Shown: in pieces, positions 1 through 12,258 of the stretch
Layout of the letters: every line of letters begins with the position of its first letter
How positions within the stretch are numbered: position 1 is the stretch's first letter
Assembly (NCBI GenBank): GCA_038501195.1
Contig: JBBPUQ010000003.1
Location: 310,001-374,000 of the forward strand
Origin: Nemania diffusa
Taxonomy: Eukaryota > Ascomycota > Sordariomycetes > Xylariales > Xylariaceae
Reading direction: 5' to 3'
DNA length: 64,000 nucleotides
Notes under the pieces: model-generated
What the model was told of the DNA's origin: nothing
Databases searched by the model: none
The model's input: the letters and a program-made list of their open reading frames with translations, nothing else
Translations under genes and position numbers: made by a program

Positions 1-1271
1 AATTGCAACAGCTAGATATATCTCAGAAATTGAAATGTGCTGATACTATTTCCACATCACGAAATTACTTTGTTGCTGCTACACAGGCAGATATAGCTAC
101 CGAAGCTATAAGCAAAATGCCTCATCTTGAAACAGTTTTGTTGTCCCCCATTGCGGCGGAATTTCAAGTTGCGGCGTCAGGCGGCCCGGTCATCGTTATA
201 AACGTCAGTCCTTTCCGTTGTGACGCGATTTTGATACAGAACTGTTCAATTCGCTCTCTGCCCCTTCCTAGCCTTAATTACAAGGTTCTGAGACAAATGG
301 TTGATCTCTTTACGGGAGCTCGTGGCTCAATGAAATTTTTCTGTCACCAAGGGGAGGTTAATAAGATGTTAGAATGGCTTTGGGATGTGGTAGCATCTCC
401 GATTCTTAATGAGCTTGGTTTTCGGGAGCCACCACGTGAAGGCGATCCGTGGCCGCACGTTTGGTGGATACCAACCGGCTTGCTGAGTATGTTGCCAATC
501 CATGCAGCCGGCCGTCATAATTCCGTATTATCAGAAACAGTTGTTGACAGGGTCATATCGTCATACTGTCCGTCTATAAAAGTTTTGCTTTATCAACGAA
601 AGCAGACCGCTGAGTACAGTCATGCCTGGGGGGAGGCCTGCGTCGTCTCAATGTTGACAACACCGGGGTGCTCACCTCTGCCTACCGTCGGCGAAGAGAT
701 CGAGTCGGTTAAAGCCCTATTGCCGGCGCTACAAATTAAGTCCAGCCGACTACTCTATAATCCACGAAAGGAGGACGTCATTGAGGGACTCAAAAGCTGC
801 GACTTCTTTCATTTTGCAGGCCACGCCGTTTCAAACCCTCTGTATCCGTCAAAAAGCTACCTCGTTCTAGATGACTGGAAGGAGAACCCGCTAACGGTTG
901 AAAGCATATTAGAATCAAATTTAGAAGGTAAAACCCCCTTCTTAGCTTATTTATCAGCATGTTCCACGGGCGCTGGGCCAACGGAGTGTCTAAACGATGA
1001 ATCAATCAATCTTATGACAGCTTGCCATCTAATTGGTGTTCGGCACGCCGTGGGATCACTATGGAACTTGTTCGAAGAATATCCTTCTATTGCTGCAACC
1101 CAATTCTATAAGACACTTGGAAATAACGACATCGTTGATGACCATGCTGTTGCATTAGCAGTACATACCACAGTAAGGCGAATCCGCGAGATCACCCGGA
1201 ACCCCGAAGACTCTGGCCGTGGCGCCGGTGACGTTTTCGCTTGGGCTGCATATATTCATATTGGCCCCTAG
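1..1271 (+). CDS. CHAT-domain protein, C-terminal part (5' end outside window)
   Basis: The reading frame is open from the window edge to a TAG at 1269-1271, so only the last 422 or so residues are visible. The C-terminal 200 residues look like a CHAT domain, a caspase-like fold found in separase-related proteases. A His sits in the FHFAGHA motif (codon 822-824, about residue 274 of the visible part) and a Cys in the LSACSTG motif (codon 960-962, about residue 320). These are the expected catalytic dyad positions. They are followed by the typical VGSLW segment. Fungal CHAT proteins usually carry TPR arrays or other sensor modules upstream, which would lie outside this window. In fungi and bacteria such proteins are linked to immunity-like or cell-death proteolysis, but the role here is inference. 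No intron is needed in the visible part. Confidence 0.82.
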   Translation, partial: LQQLDISQKLKCADTISTSRNYFVAATQADIATEAISKMPHLETVLLSPIAAEFQVAASGGPVIVINVSPFRCDAILIQNCSIRSLPLPSLNYKVLRQMVDLFTGARGSMKFFCHQGEVNKMLEWLWDVVASPILNELGFREPPREGDPWPHVWWIPTGLLSMLPIHAAGRHNSVLSETVVDRVISSYCPSIKVLLYQRKQTAEYSHAWGEACVVSMLTTPGCSPLPTVGEEIESVKALLPALQIKSSRLLYNPRKEDVIEGLKSCDFFHFAGHAVSNPLYPSKSYLVLDDWKENPLTVESILESNLEGKTPFLAYLSACSTGAGPTECLNDESINLMTACHLIGVRHAVGSLWNLFEEYPSIAATQFYKTLGNNDIVDDHAVALAVHTTVRRIREITRNPEDSGRGAGDVFAWAAYIHIGP

Positions 1272-1847
1272 GCTGTTCATTTATGTTCGCTTAATTAACT
1301 TCAGCAGACTGACAGTTTACGGATAATCTATGATTACAACTGTTGTTTTGTTCTTCATATAGAGGTCAAGATCCTATTGTGAAAAATATGAAAAAATCCG
1401 ATTTTAATTGCTGAATAGAATGTGTTTGGATACTTCGTTAATGTACAGTAAGTTTCAAACGGTATATACCCCTTTGAATGCCCCTTCGGCACTAGTACTT
1501 AAAAAGTGGAAAATCGGGTCTATGTGTATAGCCAGATACACCAATCGAGCGTTTATTTAAGTATTATATCCTAATCTGATTAGATATAGCTGTTATACAT
1601 AGACCTGATTTTCGATTTCTTAAGTACTGGTGCCGAAAGGGCTTTTAATTAGATAATAAAATATAAATATTATTTAATTATATAGTATTAATAATAAATT
1701 TCCTAAAAATTTCTTTGGGGGGGGGAGGCCTGGGGGAAGAGCATCTCTTCGGGCCGTGCCAGCTGGCGATATTTTCCCATACCAAGATATATGACCTGTT
1801 AACGCGGCTCCTATCATGCAACGATGAGCAATTCACAATGGTTCATT
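1272..1847. other. AT-rich spacer, no gene
   Basis: Apart from the inverted-repeat element at 1480-1642, this is AT-rich sequence with a G run at 1716-1725. No coding frame of credible composition is present. Confidence 0.6.
1480..1642. repeat. MITE-like inverted-repeat element
   Basis: Two 46-nt arms (1480-1525 and 1597-1642) are near-perfect reverse complements that begin with GCCCYTTCGGCAC. Most differences between the arms are C/T or G/A transitions. The 71-nt centre is AT-rich and has no reading frame. The structure could be a short non-autonomous DNA transposon or a hairpin. It lies between the CHAT gene and tRNA-Arg. No clear target-site duplication was identified. Confidence 0.6.
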
Positions 1848-1939
1848 GGCCTCGTGGCCTAATGGCTAGGGCGCTAGATTTCGGTGATACAAAGTATCTG
1901 ATTCTCTAGAGATTGTCGGTTCGAGTCCGGCCGAGGTCG
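1848..1939 (+). tRNA. tRNA-Arg(UCG) with 19-nt intron
   Basis: The sequence folds as a complete cloverleaf. The seven-pair acceptor stem is 1848-1854 with 1932-1938 and includes one G:U pair. The discriminator is G1939. The D arm is GCC/GGC. The anticodon stem CTAGA/TCTAG is at 1874-1878 and 1905-1909, and the T arm GTCGG/CCGGC encloses TTCGAGT. The anticodon TCG is at 1881-1883. The intron, 1885-1903, sits one base 3' of the anticodon, the canonical position for nuclear tRNA introns. It reads Arg CGA codons. Confidence 0.88.
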
Positions 1940-2421
1940 AATTATCTTTTTCTAAATCCAATCATGAAATTTTCCACTACGCGAGATTTCAACACAGCCT
2001 TTTTTTTGGTGTTGTGTGTTCTGCTACTACGAAGGTGGGTGGTAGGATAATTTGAGGTATTTAGGTACCTTTCCAAACTTCGAAACTTCGTGCGACACAA
2101 GATGGCAACTTAACTGACTCTCATAGTGGCCACCGGCGGATAGTGGCGGGCGCGCAACGGCTTGCAGCGCCTGTTAGCGGGACTGCTCGTGAATAAGGTA
2201 CCTGGAGACTGGAGGCAGGCACGCCCCCGATCTCGGCCGGTTCTAGCAGAAGCAATGTTTGACCGCCAATGAAAAGAGGCGCAATGCGCAGCTCTTCTCG
2301 GCCTCTTGCTGTCACGACCAATTGCGGCTCTGCGTCAATATAGAAGCAAGTTCCTTCAGAGCAGCAGCGGCAGGAGTGCTCGGCGCGGGCAGGTTCAACA
2401 CGACGACACCATCACTTCACC
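1940..2421. promoter_or_regulatory. Presumed promoter region of the sideroflexin gene
   Basis: 482 bases lie between tRNA-Arg and the sideroflexin start. They include a poly-T tract near 2000 just downstream of the tRNA, a plausible RNA polymerase III stop, and a TTTAGGTACCTTTCC stretch near 2060. No other gene is seen. Confidence 0.4.
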
Positions 2422-3743
2422 ATGTCCGCCTCTCTCCCTGGCAACCGGGAGCTGCCCGAGTCGCAGTATGACCTGAGCACATATTGGGGTCGCGTTCGCC
2501 ATACCGCGAGCATCACAGATCCGAGGTGAGTCTAGTCTTTCTCTCTTCTGCTTTGCGCCAATTCTCCCCGAGCAGAAGCAAGAAACATACGATAAAGTAG
2601 CATCTTAATAGAGCGACTATGACTGACCTACGCGTGCTCTGTATAGAACCCTCTTGGCAGGGAAGAGTGGCCTCGACGATGCGAAGAAGTTGATCGTGGC
2701 ATACAAGCAGGGCGAGATCAAGGAGATGACACCGGAGCTATGGAAGGCGAAGAAGATTGTCGACTCGACAATACATCCAGGTACGGTGGCACGCTGATTC
2801 GCGACTTTGCGACTTGCGCCATGGCACTTGGCTAATTTCAATACGATGCGATCAGATACCGGCGAACCTGTCCTGCTCCCCTTCCGAATGTCATGCTTTG
2901 CGCTGTCGAACCTGGTCGTCACGGCAGGAATGCTGACGCCAGGCCTCACTGTACGCGCTCCCCTCCAACCATAGTATCCCATCCCTTTGCGAACGCGACA
3001 GGCAAGGGCATATGATCCAAAGCACCAGCTAACTAACCTTCCACACCGCGCAGACCACCGGCACCATCCTCTGGCAGATCGGCAACCAGTCCCTCAACGT
3101 GGCCATCAACAACGCGAACGCGAACAAGTCAACACCGCTCTCGTACGCCAAGCTGGCACAATCCTACCTCCTCGCCGTCGGCGCCTCGTGCTCCGTAGCC
3201 GTAGGCCTGAACGCCCTCGTGCCGCGCCTGAAGCGCGTATCGCCCTCGACCCGCCTCATCCTCGGCCGCCTCGTGCCCTTCGCCGCCGTCGCGTCCGCCG
3301 GCTTCCTCAACGTCCTCCTCATGCGCGGCGAGGAGATGCGCGTCGGCATCGACGTCTACCCCGTGCTCTCCGCCGCCGACAAGGCGCGGCTCGCGGCGGA
3401 GGGCAGGCCGGAGGGCGACGTGCCCTCGCTCGGCCGCAGCCGCAAGGCGGCCACGCTGGCGGTCGGCGAGACGGCGCTGAGCCGCGTGCTCAACAGCAGC
3501 CCCATCATGGTCGTGCCCCCGCTCGTGCTCGTGCGCCTCCAGCGCACCAGCTGGCTGCGGAGCAACCCGCGCTTCACCCTCCCCGTCAACCTAGGGCTGA
3601 TCCTCGGCATGAGCTACGTCGCGCTGCCGCTCGCGCTCGCGGCGTTCCCGCAGCGCCAGCGCATTAGTGCCGAGAGCCTTGAGGAGGAGTTCCATGGGCG
3701 CGGCGGCGAGGGGGGGATGGTCGTGTTTAATCGCGGGATATGA
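2422..3743 (+). CDS. Sideroflexin (mitochondrial inner-membrane transporter)
   Basis: Sideroflexins are multi-pass mitochondrial carriers; the animal member SFXN1 imports serine for one-carbon metabolism. Joining exons 2422-2525, 2647-2780, 2856-2950 and 3054-3743 gives 340 residues, close to the usual length of about 320. The three introns have GT-AG ends and consistent phases. The family hallmark HPDTG is formed across the exon 2/3 junction, followed by the conserved LPFRMSCF. Several hydrophobic segments follow, including AQSYLLAVGASCSVAVGLNA and a C-terminal one ending LPLALAAFP. The N-terminus (SRYDLSTYWGR-like, here ESQYDLSTYWGRVRH) also matches the family. The last exon is very GC-rich, so long open frames appear in other frames. 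Function in this organism is inferred from the family; fungi usually have one or two paralogues. Confidence 0.92.
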
Positions 3744-6700
3744 TACCCTGAGATAAGATGTTTTGATAGAGTGCGTCTATGCGCGAGAAGCGTGTCTTTG
3801 AGCGTTAGAGATAGAGACAGACGAAGAAGAGTAGAGATACAGTCATAGATAGATAGCGAGACGAGCGTCTATTTATCTGTCTGTTTGAGAAGTAGGTCTA
3901 CGGATGCTATACAGGACGGTATGCTAGAGAAGCAAGTCTCGGGACTCTCGGGACGCTTTTATATCGTTACACGCGTGCGACTCTGCGCGCCGCCTCATCT
4001 ATTCAGGAGAGGCTAAGAAGCTAGGAGGTTTCAAATCTCTGTTGGTGAAAAGCGGCGGTTCATGCTTTGCGGAATGAAGATACGATGTATAGATAGATAC
4101 GACTATTTATTTCATGATCAGCCCTTTCACCTCGTGCTCTTTTCTCTAATCATCCCTCTGCTTTGTATATGCTTCTGTCCATGTACAAATCGAAAGCTGA
4201 TGCTTATATATATATACCTCAAGAATATTGTTATATGCTTTCAGTCACACGAATCGGCGAGGCTGCCATGTTATCAATAAGCCCAGTAGGCAGACAGGCA
4301 CGGCATCATCGGCTCCCCGTCGAAGAAACCAACTGCCGTGTCACCTGCGCAACGTTCCCTACGTATACGCCTGCAAAGCCCTTCGGATAGGGATAAGGGA
4401 AATTGCGCGTTGGTCGTGGCCCCGGGTGAGTGGGCGAGTGGCGGGTAGATGCGTCAGATGCCCTTCGTCCTTTGTCCTCAGGCGGCCCAGTCCTCGAAGG
4501 GCACCGCGGCGGACTGGAAGGAGTCGAAGGGAAGAGAAGGGGCGGTGAGATGGGGTAAATATAGTCTGCCTATTACCTAATTGGGATATTCCGCCTCGAA
4601 GTGTTTGCTTACTATTCTTGTTTTCTTTTTTCTTTCTTCCCTTTTGGCTTTTCCCATTCCCTTTGGCCCAGTTGTGTATTTTGGATTTCTTCTTTTCGCC
4701 TGAGGATGACTTGATATTTATAAGTCCGGCGCCTCAGTTTCAGGGTTCATTTTGGGATCAATCTACTGTATGTAGGTATAATACGACCCACTTATCTAGT
4801 GTTGCCCACTGACTGCACCCTTATTATTATGCCTATACAATAAGATGGGATGATCCATGCCCGCGTGGAGTATCCTAACATGGCAGCATGAGACGAAACC
4901 GCCTACGTAATGGTGTTCAGTATACCAAGATTAAGTCGGTACAGTGCTGCTGTGATATGCGTCCAAACCTGCCGTCTTGATACTCTCTGTACTCTGCCTA
5001 TCCAGGGAAAGTGTTGAAAAGATTGCCTGCATCAGGTCTCACAGACAAGGCATTTCCCATCATAGGAAGCCGATGGGGGGATTTCGGTGCAACAAATGTG
5101 GAGTAAGTACCGCTAACGGGCTGCTACCTACTATCATATGCATGTAATTCTGGTGCTACGTATTATCGGTAATGGTATACGCATACTCTGTGCTGCAGTT
5201 ATGTGTGTGTGTATCGTACTGTGTAGCTTACTTTAGGTACCTACCTAATCTAAAGTGCGAAGTACGCATACATGTAGGCAGTAAACGAACTGCGGCAGAC
5301 CGCACTAACTAACTACCTAAACTAACTCGCTCGCTCGCTCGCTGCATTTGCAGGACGAGATAGGGTTGGTTGGCTGCCCTTGCGGCCGCGCAAGTGCGGT
5401 GGCTCGATAATGATGTGAGTCTGCACCTTAGCACCTAGTGCACATATGTACGTAGCGCCCCCTGCGTAGCGAGCGTCGCCGGACGCGGGGTACAGAATAC
5501 AGAAACAATAAAATTACTACGATGTGTTCCTCACTGGCGGGCTGGCCTTTGTTGTGTGCGTGCCATAGGTAACCCTCGCCATTTTTGGGGGTTTATTTAG
5601 TGCTGAGGGGAAGTACCAAACAAAAACAATAATAGGTGAACCAAATACTGTGAGTTCCCTTCAAGCCCTTTAAGTATGCACAATAAGGGCTTCTTCTAAG
5701 TTCCCGGCAAGGGTAACCGAGGCGCAGGCTCCAAGCTGGATGTAAGTACTATGGAACCGAGATTGATGGCTGGTGTGAGTATGTGTCTATATGGCGCCTT
5801 TTATTATCACTTTGAGGGCGTGCGTGAATGCAGTGGTCTCTGGTTTCCAATGTGGCGTGTGCTGATGATACAAGCTCAGCCAGCCTACCTGATTTCTGTG
5901 TTTGGCATTGACTTTTGACTTTTGGCTTTTGGCATTTGACCTGCTGCACCTAAGGGTATATTTCTGTACCCTCTATCTTACTTGGAAGTTTAGCTTTATA
6001 CGTGCGTCCATTAGTATTGTACATGATGTTACATAAGCCGTAATTCCATATTTACCCAACCGAAAGGCCGATTCGAGACCCGACGCGATACGTTGCGGCC
6101 CTGAGAGCCGGGGTGGTACTGATCAGCCGTAGATAATCTGTTATCGTGAGTAAGTGAGGAGGGACAGCAGCAAAACTTACCCCATCTGATCATGGAGCTG
6201 GCAGTATGTACTGTATTCAGTAACATAACGCGCTAAGATCAACAGGTGGTGGCCCTACTGTGCAGTAGAGGATGGCGAAGCAGTGACTTCATACTCCCTA
6301 TCTACCAGCCATGTATGTACATACAATAATGTGCAGGATACAGTAGTGATTGTAGGTAGTATAAATACATCCAGGGGCCAGGGCAACGACCCAACCGAGG
6401 GACGCCAGCGAATGGATCGTGCACTTGGACCCGTTGAATGGGACGAGAGAAATCCCACCCTCCATGACATCAAAGAGCCTGGCTGGAGAGGATGCGTATG
6501 ATAACTGAATGGCTGATATGTCCACTGTAAGTGACTGAATGGCTGAATGACTGACTGAGTTGTCGCCACTGGGCTGGGAGCTGTGAGCTGGAACTACGGG
6601 AATAGACTGATGGATCGTGCGCCAGGACTTACGAAGAGGTACGTAGTCGCACAGTTCTGGAACTTGGTCTGACACTCCTCACGGCTGATGCTATCCTACC

Positions 6701-9700
6701 TCGTCGGTTCACCTTTTCCACAAGCGAAATAGTGAATAGCTGTGCAAATGAATGGTCACTCGCACACTGCTTATTAGTGGTGAAGGTACTGTACCAGTAA
6801 ACCGGCAGGGCCGGAGTTTATAGCATGGTAGTCTTGTAAGTGCGTAAGTAAGTAAGTGCTGGGACAACTATGATTCATACGCCGACATAGGTACCGACCT
6901 ACCTAATTAGTGTGCTAGTCCTTGTGAAAGCTGTAGCTGGATTGTGATTGTCTACTGGCGATCCATCAAGCCCATAATTTCTTGTTTGATAACTGGGCGA
7001 TCTAGGTAGTTGTCAATGTGAATGTGTCTAGCTGGTAAAATGTAAAAAGGCAGGAAGCTCGACTTTCTTCTGGAAAAGCGACAGCAATGTAACCGCGTGC
7101 ATTGACGGGATGATAAAATGCTGTTAATGATGTTAGGCAGGCATTGCACAATGAGCCACCAAGGTCCAGAGCAGCGAGAGCGGGCAAAATTGCAGCATTG
7201 GCGTGCTAAATGGATTCCAGGGTCCGTCATCACATTCAAGGTACTGCGTACAACGGTTTGAGGCAGTAGTCCCCTGGCAAAGCTGCTGGCATGGGCTATA
7301 CTGCGTAACCAGATGAGGGGTTGTCCCTTGGATTGAACCCGGCAAGCAACTGCACGGGATGCATATTACACATACACTAGACTAGGTAGCACGGCTGCAC
7401 ATCGAGAGAAGCGAACAGGGATTTCGATCGAAATGTTTCTGGAAAAGCGTTAGAAAACATCACATCTGCAAACAACGACAAACACTTAAACGGTGTGCAT
7501 GTGTTTGTAGAATAGCATGGCTGAGCGACTGCTGAGGGCACGAGCTGCTGGATAGAAATGATACGTGTATTGCAGTATGACGAACTTGCTGAGACAGCGG
7601 ATGGCCCTCCATTACGTTAGTTCTGTATTTATAACCAGCGAGTGATTGACGGACGTGATGTGGAGTGACAGGTGGATTAACATGCGCAATGCCCAGGCAA
7701 CCTACCAGCCAAGGTTAGATGGTGCTGACTTGGGGCACAAGGTTCTGTTGGTGACCAGAGTTACTACCTTAGTTAGTAGTACCTATACGTAAGTACCTAG
7801 ATCTACTGTAATGTAAGAAGGAGGAGGCGTGGAAACAGGAGAGAACCTAGTGTACGTGGGTAGATATAGAGAGTCCTGTGCCTGTATGGGATTATAAAAC
7901 ACGACAGGTATTAGGTATGTTGTTGTACTTACATAGCATGGAGTAATTTATGTATCAAGCAGGCATATATCTTGAAGGGTTTTGTTCCCCTACCTACCCT
8001 TCGCTCGGTTATGTATAATGTATAATAGAATGCAGGAAAGGTTGGTTGGTTGGTTGATTGATTGATGGCCGTCGTCCTAGAAACTCCAAACACCACATCC
8101 GGGATAAACAGGGAAGTGAGATGCAACCCTGTGCCAAAGGCACTGTGAAATGTGGGAGACACCATAAACTGGGCTTCTTAGTTGTTCGTGCCTGGGCTGT
8201 GTGCATCTACTTTTTAGCCCTCACAGAACTATAGTCTTCATGCAGTAGAGCAAGAGTGTCCCATTAATAGCACGAACAGCATACAGTACATATACAGTAA
8301 AAATAATCTGTATGTAGCAAGCTAGCAGGTTAACTTAATTGACCTCGAACCTCAAGCCTTATGCAAAACTGGTTGGGTTAGATAGATGGCATATGTACCT
8401 ATTCTACAGAAACACTCGATGGCATTAACAAGCTTCACCTGTGCCTGCTTACTTAGGTAGTGTTGTTAATAAATCTTTAGGCCTGTCTGTTTCTGTGTAG
8501 CCTATGTAGGTGCTCTATAGCGGATACTTCAGTGCATCAAATCCCTCTCTAATTGTTCGGTCCACCTTCAATATTTAGGTACCTCGATTATTTATTACAT
8601 GTATGAAAGGGCAAACCACTGTTTAGATTTTAAAACTAGCAAAGTTTCTACCTGTCTTATATTCTACATTATTTATTCACCCACGCAATATATTCCAGAA
8701 TTATTGAACCTTACTGCGAGAAGGAAAACTAATGTCACTCACCGTATTTACCTCGAATTTCTTACGCTCAGCCCTCGGCAATTATCCATCTTAGGCCCCG
8801 CCGCCACCCACACGCTCGACTTGTTGAGAGCACATACCACGGCACAAAGCACACTACCACGGTTTTATTTGATTTGGCCAACACGTAGCAAAACAATCAA
8901 CAAGAAAATGAAGTTCGCTTGAGACGGAGAGAAGGCTCCCTCCGAATATTTACAACCTCTGCTATGAAACTTATTGGGAAAGGAAAAGGCCATATATCTT
9001 GCGCCGCTGTCCGACTGGGGATCTTTTTACGGGCTACCACCCATCTTTTTACCTTATCCGGCAGCTAGATACTTACTATCTCTCTCTGGCGTTAATTAGC
9101 GGGCTTCCTACCTACGACACACTAAATTTAGGGCTTTTACGGGGTTCTGGTACACTATCTATCTAACACCCGCTGCAGAGAGAATCTATTACACAGACAC
9201 TGGCTACCCTTGTTGGGGTGCCTACCTGCCTCCTAGTATTGATTGAGTTGGTAGGTAAGTACTTGTGCTTATGACACTTGCCTCAATTGCGACTCCAGGT
9301 GGTTAGGGCCTATCTAACCTCTTGCAGAACTCGAGTGAGGTACTAAATCGCCCATACCTCCTACGTCGTGCATTCCCTCATTGCAATTCCTCGATTGACT
9401 GCTGTTCCTGAGTCTTTCTCGTCTGGGGTCCGATTCCAGACGCTACCTACATCTTTGCAAGGCAAAGCCGACAACTTGCTGATACAGGCTTCAATCCGAC
9501 GGTTTACATCGCAGTCAGGTAGTGAGCGTACTCTGTAAGGAGATCCTCCTACCCGACCCAGTTCGTCGTCCGTCTATCTCCCTGCCACTTCCTCCAGTGC
9601 GTCTGCTCTGTCGTCCAGGTACTTGCTTCTCTCTCTCGCTCGCTCGCTCGCTCTCGCCCTCTCTCTTTTTTTTTCCCTCTTTCCTCCCTCGTCTCTCCTT

Positions 9701-9805
9701 CCCGCCCGGGTATTCGCCTGAGACACCACGACGCACTTACGCTGCCGTCAGTTAACAGTTGGCAGTTGACAGACGTCTTCTCGGCACAGGTAACTCGTAA
9801 TCATA
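3744..9805. other. 6-kb gene-poor region upstream of the LAMMER kinase
   Basis: No open frame here has family-like composition, plausible splice structure or good codon use. The region has short CTCG repeats at about 5325-5343 and several copies of TAGGTACCTA-like words (for example near 5235, 6890, 8580). It also has a CT-rich tract at about 9605-9710 just before the kinase start, including a second CTCG run at about 9636-9655. Such pyrimidine tracts are common in promoters and 5' leaders of fungal regulatory genes. Possible contents are a long 5' leader, a non-coding RNA or a large regulatory region; none can be chosen from sequence alone. Confidence 0.5.
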
Positions 9806-12258
9806 ATGTCAACACCAACGACCGCTACGGCTACCTTGCCTCCGCATTACCGCCATCACCATCACCCCCCTCCACATCACCACTACTCAGCATATCCGAC
9901 GCTATCAGCCAACAGCGCCCCTTATCGTGTTGCTCCCGGTCCTGGAAACCCTCTGCTTTCCGCTCAATCCTCGTCGGCCTCAACAGCCCCTGTTGCCAAT
10001 CGACATCCGCCACAGCAGCAAAACCAGCACCAGCACCACTATAACAGCCATCACGCGGTCCCTACGCCGACCGCCTCTGCCGCCTCGTCATTTACAACCA
10101 ACCTGTCGTATTCTGCAAACGAGCCGTCTTCAAATGGAGCCGTGGCTTCGGTAGCACCTGCGAGACACCTTTCTACAAGAACACATTCAACCCCCCAATC
10201 CGAGGCACATCAAACCAATATGCCTCCCTCGTCATACTCAGAAACGCATCCGAGAAAACGCAGGAGGTCGAAGGAGCCCGATTGGAACAAGTTCTATAAG
10301 AATGGACTTCCCAAGGAAATAATTGTCATCGACGACACCCCCGACCCTGAAACGCAAGAGTCCACTACAGCTACTTCTAGAACATACACCAACGACACTG
10401 TCAGCGGCTCAACAGCCAAGCAAGGTGCTCGCCATGTCGCCAAGAAACGAAGAAAAGAAGACGAGGTGTATAGCGAAGGTGTCTACGATGCTAGGCTGAA
10501 TGCCACATATCAGAAACCTTCCAATAGTGGTTCCACTTCGACCGACCGCACCACTTCGGCCTACAATACTACCGCACCCACATCGCTCTCTTCCATCGGC
10601 CAGTATGATTATGAAGCACCCCCGACAGGCCAGAAGCGGAAGCGTACCCGGCACCAGATTGCCCAAGATGCGAAGCGGAGAGAAGTCGAGGTTCTAGGTG
10701 ACGGTTTCCAGGAGTACCAGCCTCCCCAGAAGCCGATAAAGAAGTGCGGCGACGTTTCAGTCCGTGTTGTTAACGATGTGAGGAACCTGTCCCTTTATAC
10801 CGCCATAGGATGCCATGTTGACTTGATGTTTCTAGCGTGCACATCAGACAGGTGTCAAGATTGATGATGATGACGGCCACTACATCGTAGTGCCTGAGGC
10901 AGATCTTACACCACAATGTTAGTCTATTCGTTCTCTATAATACACGCCTCCATTCGATTCTAACAAGTCCACAGATCAAATTCGGAAACTGCTCGGCCAA
11001 GGAACATTCGGCAAAGTAGTCGAAGCCCGAGATCGCAAGCGGGGTGGGCTCGTCGCAATCAAAATCATCCGAGCCGTGCAAAAGTATCGAGACGCTTCCA
11101 GAATCGAATTACGAGTACTCCAGACTCTCAAAGCTAACGACCCAGAAAACCGAAATCGATGTATCCATTTACGAGACTGTTTCGACTTCCGCGGGCACAT
11201 ATGCATTGTAATGGACTTACTAGGCTCGAGTGTTTTTGACTTTCTGAAAGGCAATAACTTTGTTCCTTTCCCGAACAGTCAGATACAAAGCTTCGCTCGC
11301 CAGTTACTAACAAGTGTTGCTTGTGAGTACGCTCGAATCTGCCATCGCCCTCTCCCTCTAATAGTGACCACGTAGTTCTGCACGATCTCAACCTCATCCA
11401 TACCGATCTCAAACCCGAAAATATCCTCCTCTGTGACAGCGCCTATCAGACGTTTACGTACAACCGAAGGATACCATCATCAACCAACGGAGCGAACCGG
11501 CAGGCCACGCAGCGCAAGGTTCTCCTCGATACTGAGATTCGTCTGATAGATTTTGGCTCCGCTACTTTTGACGATGAATACCACTCGTCCGTCGTCTCCA
11601 CGCGCCACTATCGCGCACCTGAGATCATACTCGGCCTTGGTTGGTCCTTTCCGTGCGACATTTGGAGTATCGGATGCATTCTCGTCGAGTTCTTCACTGG
11701 CGACGCTCTATTCCAGACCCACGATAACCTTGAGCATCTCGCAATGATGGAGAATGTCTGTGACAGCCGAATCGATACCCATCTAGTACAAACGGTCAAC
11801 AAGTCAGCATCACGCAGTAGTAGTAATTCTCCTGCAAAGTAGGTTTCATGGTCCTTTTCAGGAAGGGGGGATCGGCTTTCTAATACGAGAATAGGTATTT
11901 CAAACGGTTAAAATTGGACTATCCTACCACGGATACTACAAGAACCTCCAGGCGATTCGTCAGGAACATGAAGCGTCTAAGTGTAAGTGAGTGTAAAAGT
12001 GGCGGGATAAACCTTGAATTAATGCAACTTTAGGATATCATTCCCGCAACTAGCCCTTTTCTGCGGCTGTTCTTAGATCTTTTACAAAAGATCTTTGTTT
12101 ATGATCCAGCAAAGCGAATCACTGCCCGCCAGGCTTTGGCACACCCTTGGTTTCGGGAGGCTGCCATCCCGGATGATGGTACCGAAGCTTTAAAAATCCG
12201 GTTAGAACGTATGAGGGATAGCGATTACCACACATCTCGGGTCCCAGTCGCGGTATAA
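9806..12258 (+). CDS. LAMMER/CLK family dual-specificity protein kinase
   Basis: LAMMER kinases phosphorylate SR-type splicing factors and regulate growth, conidiation and stress responses in fungi. Exons 9806-10777, 10836-10917, 10975-11322, 11376-11838, 11895-11982 and 12034-12258 join in phase to 725 residues. The first 320 residues are disordered and rich in His, Gln, Ser, Thr and Pro, with basic KRRR clusters that could act as nuclear signals. The kinase domain shows the glycine loop [17 protein letters not shown] (ATP lysine), [12 protein letters not shown] (catalytic loop), [10 protein letters not shown] (metal binding) and [13 protein letters not shown]. The family signature reads EHLAMMENV, so the arginine of classic EHLAMMER is Asn here, a position that varies in fungi. 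The exon 2 acceptor could instead be 12 nt downstream (in frame). The first exon start is the first ATG after a CT-rich leader. Confidence 0.9.

Noticed and set aside
2987..3667. 226-codon frame overlapping the sideroflexin last exon
   Set aside because: Arg/Pro/Ala-rich shadow of a very GC-rich real exon in another frame.
6255..6675. Minus-strand frames of 104 and 125 codons
   Set aside because: Overlap each other, lack any recognisable motif and show no splice or promoter context.
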